DNA of 64,000 nucleotides from Cohnella thermotolerans DSM 17683 (GCF_000429825.1 NZ_AUCP01000001.1:124001-188000), one strand, 5' to 3'. Shown: positions 8,848 to 17,449, counted from the stretch's first letter. The notes: generated by a model not told the origin, from the letters alone. Numbers and translations: made by a program.

Positions 8848-9805
8848 TTGCTTCCGCCCCTTTCCCGGCCCGGCTGCGGCTTCTGGCGGCGACAAGCTCG
8901 GCCGCGATGCTGACCGCGATCTCTTCGGGCCCTTCGCCGCCGATGGCCAGCCCGACCGGCGCGTGCACGAACGGCGGCTTCGGCAATCCTTCGAACAAAT
9001 AGTCGATGCGCTTCCGCGAACCCATCACGCCCAAGTAAACGGGCTGGACCGATAACAGCAGCTCCAGCATTTCCCGGTCTTTGCGGAGCTGATGGCCGCA
9101 GACGATCGCGTAATCCGAGGATTGCAGCCGCAGCGCGGCCGCGATGTCCGCCGCCGATCCGACCGCCAGCTCGGCGCCGGGGAACCGCTCGGCGTTCACC
9201 GCCTCTTCCCGCCAATCCGCGACCGCGAGCCGGAAGCCGATCCGTCCGGCCAACTCGAACAGGGGATCGAGATCCTGCCCGGCGCCGAACAGCACCAGCC
9301 GCGGACGGGGCGAGAACGTCTGCTCGAAGAACGGCTCCTCCTCCACCCGCCCGGCTCGGACGTCCGTCCCTTCGTCCGCGGCAGGCTTCAAACCGTAACG
9401 GATTCCGGCGCCGGACGAATACCGGAGGAGGCGGACCGACTCGCCCTTCTCGAGCAGCCCGTACGCCGTTCGCAGCAGCTCCCGCAGAAGCCCCGTCGCC
9501 GGCTCCAGCAATATCCGCAGCTTGCCGCCGCAGCCGACGGCTTCTCCCCAGACGGCGTCCTCTTCGGGGACCATATTATAGGTAACGATTTCGCAGCCGC
9601 CGCTCTCGAGCAGATGAGGCACCCTCATCTGCAGGTCGGCTTCGAGACACCCCGGACTCAAGCTGCCGACTTTCGTTCCGCCGGCCGCGAACAGCATCGT
9701 CGCACCGGTTTTGCGGTAGGCGTGGCCTTCCGCGCCGACGACGGTCGCCAGCACCGCCGGCTCGACCGAGCTTGCGGCCGCACGCAGAACGTCGTACGCA
9801 TCCAT
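8762..9805 (-). CDS. XdhC-family molybdenum cofactor insertion/sulfuration chaperone
   Basis: 347-residue XdhC/CoxI protein (PucA type) that binds molybdenum cofactor and delivers it, sulfurated, to the xanthine dehydrogenase apoprotein. N-terminal XdhC domain contains SLSPGCLEADL near residue 50; a C-terminal Rossmann domain starts at PRLVLFGAGQDLDPL near residue 165 and includes YLGVMGSRKRIDYL. Start ATG 9805 is 6 bases after a purine-rich GGAGGAGGGG; ATG 9811 and GTG 9823 are alternatives. The last ~29 residues are a Gly/Ala-rich tail encoded over the start of the MobA-like gene in another frame. Lies between the deaminase-like and mobA-like genes. Confidence 0.9.
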   Translation of the reverse strand: MDAYDVLRAAASSVEPAVLATVVGAEGHAYRKTGATMLFAAGGTKVGSLSPGCLEADLQMRVPHLLESGGCEIVTYNMVPEEDAVWGEAVGCGGKLRILLEPATGLLRELLRTAYGLLEKGESVRLLRYSSGAGIRYGLKPAADEGTDVRAGRVEEEPFFEQTFSPRPRLVLFGAGQDLDPLFELAGRIGFRLAVADWREEAVNAERFPGAELAVGSAADIAAALRLQSSDYAIVCGHQLRKDREMLELLLSVQPVYLGVMGSRKRIDYLFEGLPKPPFVHAPVGLAIGGEGPEEIAVSIAAELVAARSRSRAGKGAEANAGVGRLFGGWPEPANGDAQADLGACPR

Positions 9806-9861
9806 TCCCATCCCCTCCTCCACAACGCGAGATCATGCCAAATCGGGCGACGCGGCTTCGA

Positions 9862-11190
9862 TCAGCCGATTCTGGCGAGCAATTTCTTCAAGGAGCGGTC
9901 CGCTTCCTTAAGCACATGCGTCCGGTCGATCGTCAGCACGCGCTTGCCCGACATGACGACCTCCCCGTCGATCAGCACCGTGTCCACGTCGCCGCGGGTC
10001 GCCGCATAGACGACGCGGGAGAACAGATCGGCGTCGTAGGACGGATAGACGTGGAAATCTTCCAGATCGAGCAGTTGCAAATCGGCCAGCTTGCCGACCT
10101 CGACGCTTCCGATCTCCCGCTCCAATCCGAGCACTTCGGCTCCGCCCATCGTCGCCATGCGCAGCACCGTTCGGGCATCCATCACCGTCGGACCGTGCTG
10201 CACCTTCTGGATGAACGCGGTCAGCCGCATCTCCTGGTACATATCCAGATTGTTGTTGCAGGGCGCCCCGTCCGCGCCGATGCCGACCGGAATGCCCCGG
10301 TCCAGAAGATCGGGCACTTCCGCGATGCCGGACGCCAGCTTCAAATTCGATCCGGGACAATGGGTCACTTTCACGCCCCGTTCCTTAATAATCCGCTTCT
10401 CGTCATCGTCCAGCCAAATGCTGTGCGCGAGAATGAGATTCGGCTTCGCGAGTCCGATATGATCGAGGTAGACGACGTTGCGCATCCCCCGCTCGGCCTC
10501 GACCAGGGCAATCTCGTCCCGGTTCTCCGACGCGTGCGTATGCACGCGCACGCCGTATTGCGCGGACAAATCCCGCACGCCGACGAGCAGCTCTTCCGTG
10601 CAAGAGACGACGAACCGGGGACAGAACGCGTATTGAATCCGCCCGTTCGCCGCTCCGTTCCACTTCTCGAGCAGATCGACGCTTTCCTGAAGCGACTTCT
10701 GCGTATTCTCCTGAAGCGGAGGCGGCACTTCCGTGCCGTGGTCCATCATGACCTTGCCCGAGATCGCCCGCAGCCCGCTTGAAGCGATCGCCTGAAACGC
10801 GGATTCGGTATGATGAACGGTCTCCATGTCCAGAATCGTCGTCGTGCCGCTGCGGATCAGCTCGCCGATGCCGAGCAGCGCCGAGTAGTAGACCGAATCC
10901 TCCGAATGCGCCGCTTCGAGCGGCCAGATCCGCTTGCGCAGCCAGTCGATCAGCGCGAGGTCGTCGGCCCTTCCGCGAAACAGCGTTTGGCAGAGGTGAA
11001 TGTGGGTTTGCACGAAGCCGGGCAAGAGCACTTTGCCGCCCGCGTCGATCACCCGATCGACGCCGCCTGCCGGCAGATCGGGCCCGATCGCCGCAATCCG
11101 GTTGCCGTCGATCAGCACGTCGCCCTCTACCACATCGTATCGGTCGTTCATCGTCAGAATTGATGCGTTGCGTATGAGCTTTTTCGCCAA
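9862..11190 (-). CDS. Amidohydrolase of the TrzA/SsnA family, probable purine deaminase
   Basis: 442-residue metal-dependent hydrolase, cytosolic. All metal and active-site residues of the cytosine/guanine-deaminase-like branch are visible: H63 and H65 (QTHIHL), H217/H219 (VHTHASEN), H256 (LAHSIW) and D307 (GIGADGAP). HCPGSNLKLASGI at 277-289 is shared with 8-oxoguanine, 5'-deoxyadenosine and SAH deaminases. The start is TTG 11190, 9 bases after GGAGG; no ATG fits. In this locus a guanine or 8-oxoguanine deaminase feeding xanthine to the dehydrogenase is the best guess, but adenosine-type deamination or triazine hydrolysis cannot be excluded. Confidence 0.85.
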   Translation of the reverse strand: MAKKLIRNASILTMNDRYDVVEGDVLIDGNRIAAIGPDLPAGGVDRVIDAGGKVLLPGFVQTHIHLCQTLFRGRADDLALIDWLRKRIWPLEAAHSEDSVYYSALLGIGELIRSGTTTILDMETVHHTESAFQAIASSGLRAISGKVMMDHGTEVPPPLQENTQKSLQESVDLLEKWNGAANGRIQYAFCPRFVVSCTEELLVGVRDLSAQYGVRVHTHASENRDEIALVEAERGMRNVVYLDHIGLAKPNLILAHSIWLDDDEKRIIKERGVKVTHCPGSNLKLASGIAEVPDLLDRGIPVGIGADGAPCNNNLDMYQEMRLTAFIQKVQHGPTVMDARTVLRMATMGGAEVLGLEREIGSVEVGKLADLQLLDLEDFHVYPSYDADLFSRVVYAATRGDVDTVLIDGEVVMSGKRVLTIDRTHVLKEADRSLKKLLARIG

Positions 11191-11309
11191 TAGAGGGCAC
11201 CTCCGCTTATGTTCATCATTCAGAATGGATAAGTTCTGCGCGTATTCGTTTCCGAATGATCTCCGCCAAGCCCTTCGCCGTCCGAAGACGCCGAAGGCGT
11301 TTTGGGGCG

Positions 11310-12914
11310 CTATCGGTAACGATCCGCCGGAAATCCGTCCCTGGCCAGCATTCGGCGGAACAGGAACACCATCTTCAGTCTGAGCAAATCGTTAATTCGT
11401 TTGAAATCGACGTCGAGCAGCTCGCCGAGCTTCTCGATCCGGTAAGTGGCCGTATTGCGGTGAATGAACAGCTTCTTGGCCGTCTCGTTCAGCTGGCCGT
11501 CGTTGTCCAGATACGTCTCGAGCGTCCGCATCATCTCTTGCACATACTCCGGGTCTTTGCCCATCAGCCCGCCCAGCCACCGGTCGCAATACATTTGCAT
11601 ACGCGCTCGGGGTACCTGTTCGAAAATAAACGCCAGATCGAGCGTCTCGTACCGGACGATTCGATCTCCCATGCCCCAGTCCCGGGACAGCCGATGAGCT
11701 TCGCGGCATTCGCCGAACGCCTCCGCCAGCTGGCCGGCGGAACGCTTGCGGCCGCTAAGCGCCGACTTCAGCCCTTTCGCCCCGTTCTGCTGCGCCGCCG
11801 ACAGGCACGAATCGAGCGCGGCGACGATCGCGTCCCCGCCGTCCTCCCCGGCGCTCGGAAACAGCGACAGCAGCCCTTCGTCCATGACGATGTGCAGCCC
11901 TTTGAGTTCTTGCAGCTTGGAGTGACTGAGAAAATCCGTCTTCAGCCGGTCGAGCTCCTCCGCCCGGGCGGCGTCCGAGGGCGCCTGCAGGTCGGTCAGC
12001 ACGCAGCGGTAAGGCTGATCGAGCAGATCGATCTCCCATCGGACGGCATAGTCCGTTACCGTCTCAATGGCCAGGCCGTTCTTCAGGTGGCGTTTGATCA
12101 GCAGACCGAAGTCTTTCTGGACGGACAGCTCGAAATAGTCCTCGTAATTGAAGTTCAAATGGAAGGAGAGAAGCTCCGCCGCCTGAAAGTACAAGCTCTC
12201 TTCGATGGGGGACAGCAAGATGCGGGGCGTGAAAAACAGCACGTAGCCGGTGCACTGCTCCTGCTTCATGAGCGGCACCCGGAACGCTTGCCACGCTTTG
12301 TTCTTCACCCAGCTGTGGCGCTGCTGCCAAGGCCATTGATGGAGAAGCTCGGCGTCCGGGACGCCTGAGGAATTGTACACCATCTGTCCCCGGGAGCCGA
12401 CGACCGCGATCGGCTCGCCGATGACGCCTTCGACCGTATCGAACAGATGACGGATCGGATTGGACTGCAGCGCGAACCGCATCAGCCTGACCTGCTTGTC
12501 GAGCACGTCCTGGAGAATGACGGTGTTGCGCTTCATCTCGGCGTTGAACAGCCCGTTCATCTGATCCGAGAACGTAAACTGATACGGCAATTCGATCAGC
12601 GGAAAACCGAGTTCGTCGGCGCGGGAGACGAGCGGCTCCGGGATGGCGGACCAGAAGCGGCCCAGCTTGATGCCGAGGCCGGAGCAGCCGCATTGGTCCA
12701 GCTTATAGAGCAGATCCGCCGCTTCCTCCGGCCGGTCCTTGATCAGATAAGCTGTCGTGAACAGCATTTCGCCTTCCTTGATCCAATCGGTAATGTCGGG
12801 AGCGTCCATGACGTTGACGGATTTGACGATCCGGCGGCTGCCCGACTTGCCGGCGATCAGTCTGCCTTCGGACAAGGGATAGATGGATAAAGCTTGCTCG
12901 ACGGTCAAATGCAC
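11310..12914 (-). CDS. PucR-family transcriptional regulator
   Basis: 534-residue regulator. N-terminal PucR-type domain (VEQALSIYPLSEGRLIAG, then DITDWIKEGEMLFTTAYL), a central CdaR GGDEF-like region, and a C-terminal PucR HTH_30 domain with TLETYLDNDGQLNETAKKL and FIHRNTATYRIEKLGELL. B. subtilis PucR activates purine catabolism genes and senses allantoin-type metabolites; the location here at the head of the purine cluster supports the same role. Start taken as GTG 12914, five bases after GAGGAGGGG; an upstream ATG at 13013 would place the promoter and operator inside the gene. Autoregulation is likely from the palindrome overlapping its -10. A 119-base gap follows before the deaminase-like gene. 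Confidence 0.88.
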   Translation of the reverse strand: MHLTVEQALSIYPLSEGRLIAGKSGSRRIVKSVNVMDAPDITDWIKEGEMLFTTAYLIKDRPEEAADLLYKLDQCGCSGLGIKLGRFWSAIPEPLVSRADELGFPLIELPYQFTFSDQMNGLFNAEMKRNTVILQDVLDKQVRLMRFALQSNPIRHLFDTVEGVIGEPIAVVGSRGQMVYNSSGVPDAELLHQWPWQQRHSWVKNKAWQAFRVPLMKQEQCTGYVLFFTPRILLSPIEESLYFQAAELLSFHLNFNYEDYFELSVQKDFGLLIKRHLKNGLAIETVTDYAVRWEIDLLDQPYRCVLTDLQAPSDAARAEELDRLKTDFLSHSKLQELKGLHIVMDEGLLSLFPSAGEDGGDAIVAALDSCLSAAQQNGAKGLKSALSGRKRSAGQLAEAFGECREAHRLSRDWGMGDRIVRYETLDLAFIFEQVPRARMQMYCDRWLGGLMGKDPEYVQEMMRTLETYLDNDGQLNETAKKLFIHRNTATYRIEKLGELLDVDFKRINDLLRLKMVFLFRRMLARDGFPADRYR

Positions 12915-12965
12915 GGATACCCCTCCTCGGAATGGCGCTGGCGCGTTGCCGTGCCCGGTTTCCGC

Positions 12966-12988
12966 AAATGTTATATTTAATAACATTT
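12966..12988. promoter_or_regulatory. Palindromic operator overlapping the pucR-like promoter
   Basis: Two perfect 9-base arms (AAATGTTAT and its complement) flank ATTTA. The 17-base core TGTTATATTTAATAACA recurs with one central change at 13852-13868 in front of the CHR transporter. A weaker related repeat, TGTAAGATTTTATTACA, lies at 13021-13037. Position over the -10 and start site suggests repression, most simply by the PucR-like protein itself. Confidence 0.65.
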
Positions 12989-13013
12989 TAGGGGCGATTC
13001 GTTTATTATGCAA
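12985..13013 (-). promoter_or_regulatory. Promoter of the pucR-like gene
   Basis: Minus-strand TTGCAT (13013-13008) and TAAAAT (12990-12985), spacer 17. The -10 box runs into the palindromic operator at 12966-12988. The AT-rich block 12960-13060 stands out from the GC-rich surroundings; the remaining part of the 289-base gap up to 13203 shows no gene. Confidence 0.7.
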
Positions 13014-13203
13014 TATTAAATGTAAGATTTTATTACATTTGTTATCATTATTTTATGAAAAAGCTATTGAAACGATGACGTTTCCCCTGGGTAATCCGAG
13101 TCTTTTTTGTTACTTATCCCCACTTGAAGCCGTCTTCGCGGATGAGCAGCGTTCCCGTCGCATGGCTTCCCATGTCCCGTTTATATGAATGACGCCGCCG
13201 GAT

Positions 13204-13755
13204 CTACGAGCCTCTCATGAACAGGCCGCCGACGACGAGAGCGAGAACGATGCCCCATACCGCGTTGATCTGGTAATACTGCACCATCACGAAAAACGCG
13301 GCTGCGAGCAGCAGCGGCAAGAACGGAACCGGTCCGTTCATCGGCTGGAACGCGTATTTGACGAAGTCCCACGCCAGCATAGCGAGCATGACGAAAATAA
13401 CCGGCTGCACGCCGCGGATCATCCCTTTGATCGTCGGATTGCCGGACAGCTTCATCATGATCCCCGACAGGGCGATCATCACAAGCGCCGTCGGCAGCAC
13501 GACCGCGATCAGCGCGACCGCCGCCCCGGCCCATCCGGCCACCTTGAAGCCGATGTAAGCCGCCAGCTTCGTCGCGATCGGGCCCGGGAAGGCGTTGCCG
13601 AACGCCAGCGCGCGGCCGAAGTCCTCCGAGTCGAGCCAATGGTAACGGCTGACGACCTGATGCTCGTACAGCGGAATAATCGAAGGCCCGCCTCCGTAGC
13701 CGAGCAGCGTTGCCACGCCGAACGCTTTAAACAGATTCCATAACGTGAGCAGCAT
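13204..13755 (-). CDS. Single-domain CHR-family (chromate) transporter
   Basis: 183-residue membrane protein of the CHR family, monodomain type. It opens with the family motif FGVATLLGYGGGPSIIPLYEHQVV and contains GNAFPGPIATKLAAYIGFKVAG; five to six hydrophobic segments follow. Chromate or another oxyanion is the expected substrate. Monodomain CHR proteins normally come as a tandem pair of opposite topology; no second copy is visible here. Start ATG 13755 chosen (GGCGGGGGG upstream); an upstream in-frame ATG would add a charged non-family extension. It lies upstream of the pucR-like gene on the same strand and has its own copy of the same operator 97 bases before the start. Confidence 0.85.
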   Translation of the reverse strand: MLLTLWNLFKAFGVATLLGYGGGPSIIPLYEHQVVSRYHWLDSEDFGRALAFGNAFPGPIATKLAAYIGFKVAGWAGAAVALIAVVLPTALVMIALSGIMMKLSGNPTIKGMIRGVQPVIFVMLAMLAWDFVKYAFQPMNGPVPFLPLLLAAAFFVMVQYYQINAVWGIVLALVVGGLFMRGS

Positions 13756-13851
13756 GCCTTTCGAATCCCCCCGCCTCTCTCGATGTTCCGAATGTTCTGA
13801 GCCCATTGTAGGCGCTCGCGATTCCGGGCGGCAACGGAGGCGGGGCGATTT

Positions 13852-13868
13852 TGTTATATTTCATAACA
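13852..13868. promoter_or_regulatory. Second copy of the TGTTAT-N5-ATAACA operator, upstream of the CHR transporter
   Basis: TGTTATATTTCATAACA has 6-base inverted arms and differs from the 17-base core at 12969-12985 at one central base. It sits in an otherwise GC-rich gap (13756-13983) that holds no gene. No clear -35/-10 pair could be placed around it. Confidence 0.6.
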
Positions 13869-13983
13869 CAAGTTTGCCTTTTTGGGTTTTGCGCACGGTT
13901 CGTTCGGGAAATTAAGAGAAGGTAATCTAAGGCGTGAAAATCGCCTTCGGCTCCCTTGGACCTTCGGTCCGCGAGCGCAACGC

Positions 13984-14022
13984 AAAAAAGCCTCTTTCGA
14001 ACCCTCGAGGGCCGAAAGAGGC
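13984..14022 (-). terminator. Terminator of the marR-exporter operon
   Basis: Perfect 10-base stem (GCCTCTTTCG at 13990-13999 with its complement at 14013-14022) followed on the minus strand by TTTTTT. Lies 17 bases after the exporter stop codon. Confidence 0.9.
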
Positions 14023-14038
14023 GGAAGTAAAGGAACGA

Positions 14039-15541
14039 TCAGGAATGCGTCGAAGCGGCGGTTCCGCTTTGCGTCTCCGCGCTGGCCGCGAAGTCCTTCT
14101 GCGGCTTCGTCTTGCGGATGAAGAAGGAAAGCGCAAGCGCGGCGATCGTCAGCCAGAACGCGTACAGGAACGCGTGGTTGATGCCGCTGACAGTCGCATG
14201 GTTGGTGACGTCGAGCATTTTGACCTTGTCGTTCGGGTCGATCTTGCCGGCGATAACCAATTCCTTGGCGACGTCCTTCGCCTTGTTGGACATGACCGTC
14301 ACGAGCCATGCGGTGCCGAGCGCGCCGCCAACCGTCCGAAGCGTCTGGGACATGGCCGAGCCGTGCGGGTTCAGCCGCTGCGGCAGCTGGTTCAAGCCGG
14401 CCGTCTGAATCGGCATCATCAGCAAGGACATGCCGAACATCCGGATCGTATAGATGACGACCATATGCGTATACGTCGTATCGACCGTCAATTGCCCGAA
14501 CTCCCACGTCGTCGCAGCGGTTATCACCAGACCGATGACGGCGAGCCAGCGAGCGCCGATTTTGTCGAAGACGGCGCCCGTTACCGGAGACATGATCCCC
14601 ATCAGAATGGCGCCGGGGAGCAGAGCCAACCCCGATTTGACCGGCGACAGGCCGAGAATGTTCTGCATGTAGATCGGCGTCAGAATCATGCCCGCGTACA
14701 TCGCCATCGTAATCAGAATGTTGATGACGGTCGTCAGCGCGAACATGTCGTATTTGAACACCCGAAACTCAAGCAGCGGCGTTTTCGAGAATAGCAGTTC
14801 CTTGAAAACGAACAGAATCACGGCGACAAAGCCGACGATCAGGCTGACGATAACCGTCGCGTTGTTCCAGCCGTTGTTGCCCGCTTCGCTGAAGCCGAAC
14901 AGCAGGCCGCCGAAGCCGAGCGTCGACAGGATGACGCCGAGCGTATTCAGCTTCGGGTTCGTCAGTTGGCCGACATTCCTCATGAAGAGAATGCCGAACA
15001 CAAGCGCGATCAGCGCGAACGGCGCAATGATGTAGAACAGAACGTGCCACGAATGATGCTCGACGATCCAGCCGGACAGCGTCGGGCCGACCGCCGGGGC
15101 GAAGATCATCGCGATGCCCATCGTTCCCATCGCCTTCCCGCGCTCTTCGACCTTGAAGATCGTCAGGATGACGATGGACATGAGCGGCATCATGATGCCG
15201 GCGCCTGCGGCCTGGATGATCCGGCCGGTCATCAGAATCGCGAAGCTGTCCGCGAAGGCGCAAAAAATCGTTCCGACCAAAAACAACCCCATGGCCGTTA
15301 TGAACAGCTGTCTTGTCGTAAAGCGGCCGACCAAGTACGCGCTAAGCGGAATCAATACCCCGTTGACGAGCATAAAGCCCGTCGTCAACCATTGGGCGGT
15401 GTTCGTGCTGATGGCCAGATCGGCCATAATCTTCGGTAGCGCGACGTTCAGCAGCGTCTGGTTCAAAATCGTAACGAACGCGCCGATAATGATGGCCGCC
15501 ATAATGGGGCCTCTTTTTATTTGAGCAGCAACCTGACTCAT
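14039..15541 (-). CDS. MFS drug exporter, DHA2 (EmrB/QacA) family
   Basis: 500-residue proton-driven efflux protein with 14 predicted membrane helices. DHA2 motif LNVALPKIMADL follows helix 1 (residues ~31-42), motif A-like YLVGRFTTRQLF lies near 69, and motif C GPTLSGWIVEHHSWHVLFY near 152. A soluble loop around residues 398-440 carries AKDVAKELVIAGKIDPNDK before the last helices. The gene begins 5 bases after the marR-type gene, so the two are cotranscribed and the regulator probably responds to the exported compounds. Substrates cannot be predicted; hydrophobic drugs, dyes or antibiotics are usual. Confidence 0.92.
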   Translation of the reverse strand: MSQVAAQIKRGPIMAAIIIGAFVTILNQTLLNVALPKIMADLAISTNTAQWLTTGFMLVNGVLIPLSAYLVGRFTTRQLFITAMGLFLVGTIFCAFADSFAILMTGRIIQAAGAGIMMPLMSIVILTIFKVEERGKAMGTMGIAMIFAPAVGPTLSGWIVEHHSWHVLFYIIAPFALIALVFGILFMRNVGQLTNPKLNTLGVILSTLGFGGLLFGFSEAGNNGWNNATVIVSLIVGFVAVILFVFKELLFSKTPLLEFRVFKYDMFALTTVINILITMAMYAGMILTPIYMQNILGLSPVKSGLALLPGAILMGIMSPVTGAVFDKIGARWLAVIGLVITAATTWEFGQLTVDTTYTHMVVIYTIRMFGMSLLMMPIQTAGLNQLPQRLNPHGSAMSQTLRTVGGALGTAWLVTVMSNKAKDVAKELVIAGKIDPNDKVKMLDVTNHATVSGINHAFLYAFWLTIAALALSFFIRKTKPQKDFAASAETQSGTAASTHS

Positions 15542-15546
15542 AGAAT

Positions 15547-15987
15547 TTAGCCTCTCTCCACTACTGATAATTTCTGTACGATTAGCTGATGAATGCGAAG
15601 CAAGTGCTCTACGTCTTCATCGCTCATATCCAACAAGGCCGACAGTCTCTCCATGGAAGTCTCGTTCGCCTGCTTTAGCAATCGCTCTCCTTTCTCCGTC
15701 AGCATCAACGCGATGGATCGCCGGTCCGTCTCCAGCCGTTCGCGAACGACCATCTCCAATTTCACCAAGCGATCCACAATGCCGCTGGCCGCGCTGTTGC
15801 CGATGTAGATCAGCTCCGCAAGCTCGGTTAAACCGACCCCCGGATTCTGATTCAGCGTCTTCAGCACGAAAAATTGGATCGGGGTAAGCCCAAAGATCTC
15901 GGCTTCCTTCCAGATCGCATGGTGAAACGTCTGTTGAACCTCGCGAAACGACTTGAAGATAAGGCTGACCTTCTCGTAATCCGTCAT
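15547..15987 (-). CDS. MarR-family transcriptional regulator
   Basis: 146-residue winged-helix repressor. The DNA-binding core runs from LTPIQFFVLKTLNQNPGVGL through the recognition helix NSAASGIVDRLVKLEMVVR and the wing ERLETDRRSIALMLTEKGERLL; flanking helices form the dimer interface. Start ATG 15987 is 5 bases after GGAGG; an ATG four codons upstream is also possible. It heads a two-gene operon with the DHA2 exporter. A near-perfect inverted repeat over its own -10/start site indicates autorepression, relieved by an unknown ligand. Confidence 0.92.
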   Translation of the reverse strand: MTDYEKVSLIFKSFREVQQTFHHAIWKEAEIFGLTPIQFFVLKTLNQNPGVGLTELAELIYIGNSAASGIVDRLVKLEMVVRERLETDRRSIALMLTEKGERLLKQANETSMERLSALLDMSDEDVEHLLRIHQLIVQKLSVVERG

Positions 15988-16027
15988 CCCGGCCTCCATC
16001 CCTTACTTCTCAAAAGATTGCTAACAA

Positions 16028-16047
16028 ATATTTCGCATACGAAGTAT
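16028..16047. promoter_or_regulatory. MarR-type operator
   Basis: Inverted repeat of ATACTTCG against CGAAATAT (7 of 8 pairs) around TATG, on the minus strand. It covers the transcription start and touches the -10 box, the classical position for MarR autorepression. Confidence 0.75.
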
Positions 16048-16074
16048 TCTAGCTCTAAGATATTCCTAAGTCAA
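16046..16074 (-). promoter_or_regulatory. Promoter of the marR-exporter operon
   Basis: Minus-strand TTGACT (16074-16069) and TAGAAT (16051-16046) with a 17-base spacer; start site near 16039, about 50 bases upstream of the marR-type start. Confidence 0.85.
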
Positions 16075-16075
16075 C

Positions 16076-16115
16076 AAAAAAATGGCTCCATTCCGCAGAA
16101 TGTTGCCATTTTTTT
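16076..16115. terminator. Bidirectional terminator downstream of ftsY
   Basis: Eleven-base arms AAAAAAATGGC/GCCATTTTTTT with an inner CATTC/GAATG stem. It ends the ftsY transcript on the minus strand, just before the marR promoter. Confidence 0.85.
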
Positions 16116-16141
16116 GATGTTCCATTTAGGGGACAGGCCGC

Positions 16142-17152
16142 TCAGCCCTGGTTTTCTCCGGCTTCCGAATCGTCCGAATCGCCCGCCAGGCCGGCGAACA
16201 GCGCGTGCACGAACTGCTCGGCGTCGAAATCCTGCAAGTCGTCCATTCGCTCGCCGAGACCGACGAGCTTGACCGGCAGCGACAGCTCGTGGCGGATGGC
16301 GATGACGATGCCGCCTTTGGCCGTTCCGTCCAGTTTCGTCAGCACGAGGCCGGTGACGCCGCTTTTCTCCCCGAACAGCTTCGCCTGCTGCAGCGCGTTC
16401 TGCCCGGTCGTCGCGTCGAGCACCATGAGCGTCTCGTGCGGCGCGCCCGGAATTTCCCGTTGGATGACGCGGTGGATTTTCGCCAGCTCCTCCATCAGGT
16501 TCGCCTTGTTCTGCAGCCGCCCGGCCGTGTCGCAGAGAAGTACGTCGACATTGCGGCGCTTCGCTTCCTGCACCGCATCGAACATGACCGCCGCCGGGTC
16601 CGAGCCCGCCCCTTGCTTCACGACGTCCACACCGACGCGCTGTCCCCACACTTCCAGCTGCTCGATGGCACCCGCGCGGAACGTGTCGCCGGCCGCCAGC
16701 AGCACGGATTTGCCCTCTTGCTTGAAGCGCCAGGCCAGCTTGCCGATCGTCGTCGTCTTGCCGACGCCGTTGACGCCGACGAACAGAATGACGGTCATTC
16801 CGCTCGGCTGGATATTAAGCTTCGCAGGCTCGCCTTCGCCTTTGAGCAGGCCGACCAACTTCTCCGACAAGATCGGCTGCAGCTCGGCCGGATTTTCGAT
16901 TTTGCGCTTTTTCGCTTCGGCGCGCAGTTCGTCGATCAGCTCCATGACCGTATTCACGCCCACGTCGGCGCCGATCAGAATTTCCTCCAGCTCCTCGAAG
17001 AAAGCTTCGTCGATCTTGCTGCGCCGCGAGAACAGCTCGGCCACCTGGCCGACGAACGCGTCGCGCGTCTTGGCGAGCCCGTCGCGGAATTTGCTCGTAA
17101 CCGCCTCCGCCTTGGAAGCGATGCTTTCCCTCAGCTTTTTAAAAAAGCTCAT
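16142..17152 (-). CDS. ftsY: Signal recognition particle receptor FtsY
   Basis: 336-residue SRP receptor GTPase. It docks SRP-ribosome complexes at the membrane and delivers nascent membrane proteins to SecYEG. After a basic amphipathic N-terminus and a four-helix N domain (residues ~1-105) the G domain shows G1 [10 protein letters not shown] (126-135), DTFRAGA, DTAGR (208-212) and [10 protein letters not shown] (272-281), with the family end [12 protein letters not shown]. The acidic A domain found in enterobacteria is absent, as usual in Bacillus relatives. It follows smc after 340 bases of repeat-containing DNA, whereas the two genes are nearly adjacent in Bacillus. Confidence 0.98.
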   Translation of the reverse strand: MSFFKKLRESIASKAEAVTSKFRDGLAKTRDAFVGQVAELFSRRSKIDEAFFEELEEILIGADVGVNTVMELIDELRAEAKKRKIENPAELQPILSEKLVGLLKGEGEPAKLNIQPSGMTVILFVGVNGVGKTTTIGKLAWRFKQEGKSVLLAAGDTFRAGAIEQLEVWGQRVGVDVVKQGAGSDPAAVMFDAVQEAKRRNVDVLLCDTAGRLQNKANLMEELAKIHRVIQREIPGAPHETLMVLDATTGQNALQQAKLFGEKSGVTGLVLTKLDGTAKGGIVIAIRHELSLPVKLVGLGERMDDLQDFDAEQFVHALFAGLAGDSDDSEAGENQG

Positions 17153-17245
17153 TCATAATACCTCCAACCGGGAGCGGGGAAGGCCCCGTTTTGAATAACT
17201 GTATTTGTATCTTATCCCCGTCATTCAGTCTACGCTGAACCGCGG

Positions 17246-17449
17246 GGGTGTAATATCGATTTTCGATCTTGCGGCTTTGGTCGGCGCGTGCTCGCGGGCT
17301 GTAAGAGCGATTTTCGAGCTTACAGCCTCATCCGGAGCTTGCGAGCGCTCTGCAAGAGCGATTTTCGAGCTTACAGCTTCATGCGGAGCTCGTGAGCGCT
17401 CTGTAAGAGCGATTTTTGAGCTTGCAGCATCCAGTGTGCGCATGCGCGC
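17246..17449. repeat. Four 51-base extragenic tandem repeats between smc and ftsY
   Basis: The anchor CGATTTT recurs at 17257, 17308, 17359 and 17410, exactly 51 bases apart. Each unit has a hairpin formed by CTGTAAG-N13-CTTACAG or close variants. Because 51 is a multiple of three, one minus-strand frame (17225-17443) stays open and encodes a 17-residue repeat containing SSKIAL; no ribosome site or family supports it as a gene. The rest of the 340-base gap shows nothing else. Confidence 0.85.

Noticed and set aside
17225-17443. 72-residue minus-strand frame built from 17-residue repeats
   Set aside because: It has no good ribosome site; the open frame is explained by a 51-base repeat whose period is a multiple of three.
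17246-17449. Possible CRISPR array
   Set aside because: The units are directly tandem with no unique spacers, and no cas genes are present.
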